NCBI RefSeq assembly: GCF_019925205.1
Contig: NC_083564.1
Location: forward strand, 38,354,447-38,418,446
Source: Metopolophium dirhodum
Taxonomy: Eukaryota; Arthropoda; Insecta; Hemiptera; Aphididae
Length of the DNA stretch: 64,000 nt
Direction: 5' to 3'
The stretch's first letter is position 1. Every line of letters starts with the position of its first letter. The notes beneath the pieces are model-generated. The model was given only the letters and a program-made list of their open reading frames with translations, ran no database searches and was not told the origin of the DNA. Made by a program: the position numbers and the translations under genes. Shown piece after piece: positions 61,430 to 64,000 of this stretch.

Positions 61430-63330
61430 ATTAATATTTTATGGATATTTTTAAATAGGTAAGAACTCGTTAATATTTTGAGTTAAAAGTTATTACTTTT
61501 AAAGTTAATGAGTCTTACTTCAAATTTTTTTTAAAAACTCATAAAAAATAAACCACTCAACTTAGATAAATGTTTTTAAAACCAAGTTCTCTAAAAACTA
61601 CATATACTAATTGGCTATTTTGAAATTTAAAAACATGTCATAATAAAACATAACAATAAATTATATATATATATATATAAATATATATAAAAATAAATGT
61701 TGATTAGAACAAGTTATTTCATTTGTCAGGTCTTCCTGCAAGACTCTGTATAATTCAGTGTTCAGTGTTGTACATCCTAATATAATTTAAAAAACTCAAT
61801 TAAAACGTACAATAATATTCTACAGGGTATTATGTTTCTATAATTTGTGTACCTAATCACAACTGAAAGTGAATAAATTAAAATAGGTGGGTGTATTTTA
61901 TTTTGCTATAAACCAGTATAAATCTATATTATTTGATAATTTGTTGAAGAGTCTTAGTCCATATTAGGATTAGTATTAAAGTATAAGTTAGTATATTTAC
62001 TTCTAAAATAAATAAATAATAATAATTTTAATATAGAAATATACCAAACATTCATGTTGTTTACAGCATATAATAACTAATAAGGTAATAAGGTACGAAA
62101 CTATTTTCACTTGTTTGTTAGTTAAAGAAAGTTTAAACTAAAAAATTAATGGCGATTTGAAAATTTTTTCTTTATCTATAATAATATGGTGTAATAATGT
62201 AATATTAATTAATAAATGAATATATGTTTTAGGAATTTCAACAAATATTTACATTACTCTGCACTTCAATATCAGCATTTTTTATTGTAACCAGTTCAAT
62301 AATATGATTTTATATAAAAAAAATAAAAACAATTGTTATTTAATAACCCATTTTAATTCTTAAATTACTTATTAAGAATAAGTATTTACATTTTTAAACA
62401 TTCAGCTAAAACAAAAATATACCAGTGTTAATTATTTATTGCTTGATTTGTATTAATATTTTTCTTAAGATATTTTAGAAATAACTAAGTACTAACACAT
62501 AGATATAGGAATAATGTCTTATATTATTTAACTAGTTATAATAATGATAAAATAAATAGGTATATTATTTTTAAATTGAATAATTTATACAAGAATAATA
62601 ACTAATTATATAAATACCAAAATAAAAATAAATATAAATAAATTTATGTTGAAATTTCAGTCAAGACCACATTTTAAACACATAAAATAATACGAAAATA
62701 TAGAATGTAATTTATAAATAATATCTTAATACCATAGCCTCATACTTTTAAAAATAAAGAGTTTACTATAACATTATTATATTAAAACATAGATAATGTT
62801 GAATTTACCTGTAAAATTTATATAGATAATTTCCAATTCTGAATTTGGTTATTAACTTTCTTCGTCCGGTTTAGGTATAATCTGTTAAATTGAGGAACAC
62901 AGGATTACTTTTCTATAGTAAGAGAAGTAACCAGAATATATTCAATATATTTAACATTTTATACTTGAAATAGATATATAACCTAAAAAAAACTATAGAA
63001 AAAGAACTATTTCTATATTAAACATTTTGAAGAGTTAATAATTTTTGTTAAATTTATAGGCAACTATGTATAATGTTTATAAGTAATTGATATTTAAACT
63101 AATATTAATAAGATTAAATACACCTACTACAGGCCAATATGTTAATAACACAGACAGAGTCTAATTTGAAAGGTTTAGCAGAATCTAAAGAGTAAATGTA
63201 TACTTAATTGATTATAGAAAATAACTTTCTATAAAAAAAAAATAAACATAAAGTTCAAATTCTTTCAAATGTTTGATTAATAAAATATAATTCAGAATAC
63301 TAATAAAGTAAAAAGAAAATATACCAATTA
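61430..63330. other. AT-rich DNA, no repeat or gene seen except possible intron signals
   Basis: On the minus strand a 71-base stretch ending near 62,811 (acceptor TTTAACAG before 62,881, donor AG|GTAAATTC) looks like a small exon. In the phase set by the candidate exon at 63,332-63,431 it stops after three codons. Confidence 0.3.
61661..61690 (+). repeat. (TA)n microsatellite
   Basis: About nine TA units, interrupted, then more TA. Confidence 0.9.
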
Positions 63331-63331
63331 C

Positions 63332-63431
63332 CTTTAATAAATGCCTCCACCAGTAGGAAGTAGCCTATAATAAGTAGCCATATAGTACTCTGTCTTAGCG
63401 CACACAGAAGTTTGAGCGAATAGTAGGGCAT
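63332..63431 (-). CDS. Candidate first coding exon, single membrane segment, unknown gene
   Basis: On the minus strand ATG at 63,431 opens 33 codons, beginning MPYYSLKLLCALRQ and continuing STIWLLIIGYFLLVEAFIK. They end at AAAG|GTAATT, a plausible splice donor. The hydrophobic run could be a membrane segment or uncleaved signal, and its pattern loosely recalls the first helix of two-pore potassium channels, which I cannot confirm. An overlapping frame from an ATG about 60 bases upstream is also open (52 codons), so the frame choice is uncertain. The next exon-like segment, near 62,881, would give only three more codons (DYT) before a stop. The full gene, if real, may extend past it or be a relic. 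Confidence 0.3.
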
Positions 63432-63484
63432 TTACTCTGAAACATTTGTTTCCCTTCAGTATGTTATAATATTTTGTTTTAAAC

Positions 63485-63508
63485 ATTATTATTATTATTA
63501 TTATTAAT
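63485..63508 (+). repeat. (ATT)n microsatellite
   Basis: About eight ATT/TTA units, just upstream (on the minus strand) of the candidate exon. Confidence 0.9.
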
Positions 63509-64000
63509 TGCACTGACTAATATAGTATGTAATATCCAATTTGTAAAAATCCGATTGAAATAAATGTTCAGAATAACATTGCAATATTTGTTCTTCAATG
63601 ACCAATAACCGTACATTTTCTGAAAACAAATGGTTTTTCAAAACATGGTTGTCTGCAAACTAAACGATGTAGGTATTTATTTAATACAAATAGTGACATT
63701 TTATTTCTTCAATACAACAGACAATAAACACAAAATGGATAAAACATACTATACTCTACTAAACAAACTGAACGTAGGTACCTAATGGAACACAACATTG
63801 ATAAAAGCCAATCACTTGTATGGCATTTCTTTATTCTCCAGGCGTTGTTCAGTGCAAAAACAAATATTATCCGTCCTGAAAGCATTTATGAGTCAAAATA
63901 CTTGTTTCTTGCAAAATAATATGCAAAAGGATATTATTGAAAAATTTTGAAATATAAAACAGTGATATTTGATATAGTGTATTGATTATTATTAATATAT

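Noticed and set aside
61192..61434. 80-codon plus-strand frame
   Set aside because: It sits wholly within the inverted 'gattctgagc' repeat and is not open in other copies.
1..64000. tRNA or rRNA genes
   Set aside because: I saw no cloverleaf with A/B-box promoters and no rRNA-like conserved blocks on either strand. A tRNAscan or covariance search would settle this.

Overview
The window looks like non-coding, transposon-rich DNA from an insect nuclear genome. It is very AT-rich, has degenerate GT-AG intron signals, relics of eukaryotic transposons (Helitron, hAT, Gypsy, non-LTR) and a short tract of the insect telomere unit TTAGG. The frequent 'taggtaggtacc'-type strings and the dispersed repeat containing 'aaaaacgattctgagc' make an aphid the most likely source; that last step is an inference. 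I see no bacterial operon, tRNA, rRNA or CRISPR array, and no intact protein-coding gene. Almost every open reading frame lies in a repeat or a dead transposon.

Layout. (1) About 1-9,256 is copy A of a segmental duplication whose copy B lies at 46,459-51,597, in the same orientation. Comparing the copies dates two insertions present only in A: a 590-bp inverted-repeat element (4,097-4,686, 6-bp target duplication) and a solo LTR (6,079-8,818, 4-bp target duplication). The LTR is itself interrupted by a Helitron (6,125-7,669). Both copies carry the same dead non-LTR retrotransposon C-terminus. (2) About 10,440-34,700 is a 24-kb satellite of roughly 100 monomers of 227-251 bp. Each monomer has a GC-rich conserved box, and the monomers form higher-order repeats. 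The best preserved is a 17-monomer, 3,981-bp unit made of two 8-mers plus one extra monomer. (3) 35,078-39,037 is an element bounded by inverted arms of about 600 bp. It carries a 150-bp minisatellite and a decayed multi-exon coding stretch of unknown origin. (4) 39,051-43,074 holds two direct copies of a roughly 0.75-kb repeat, separated by a truncated Gypsy integrase end, an LTR-like tail with two strong hairpins, and a diverged satellite block. (5) 43,090-46,050 has AT-rich sequence with exon-like modules also related to copies A and B. (6) 51,598-52,765 is a third, diverged satellite block that abuts copy B and a truncated hAT element (to 53,283). (7) 53,965-64,000 is sparse AT-rich DNA with an inverted minisatellite fragment, a dead hAT element (57,492-58,883), small repeats, and one candidate exon on the minus strand near the right end.

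No genes here can be shown to work together. The main interest is structural: a recently amplified nested satellite, the same satellite at the right edge of both duplication copies, nested insertions that can be ordered in time, and a long-inverted-repeat element that may have captured a host gene. Higher-order repeat lengths were measured by hand from a shared anchor and should be accurate to a few bases.
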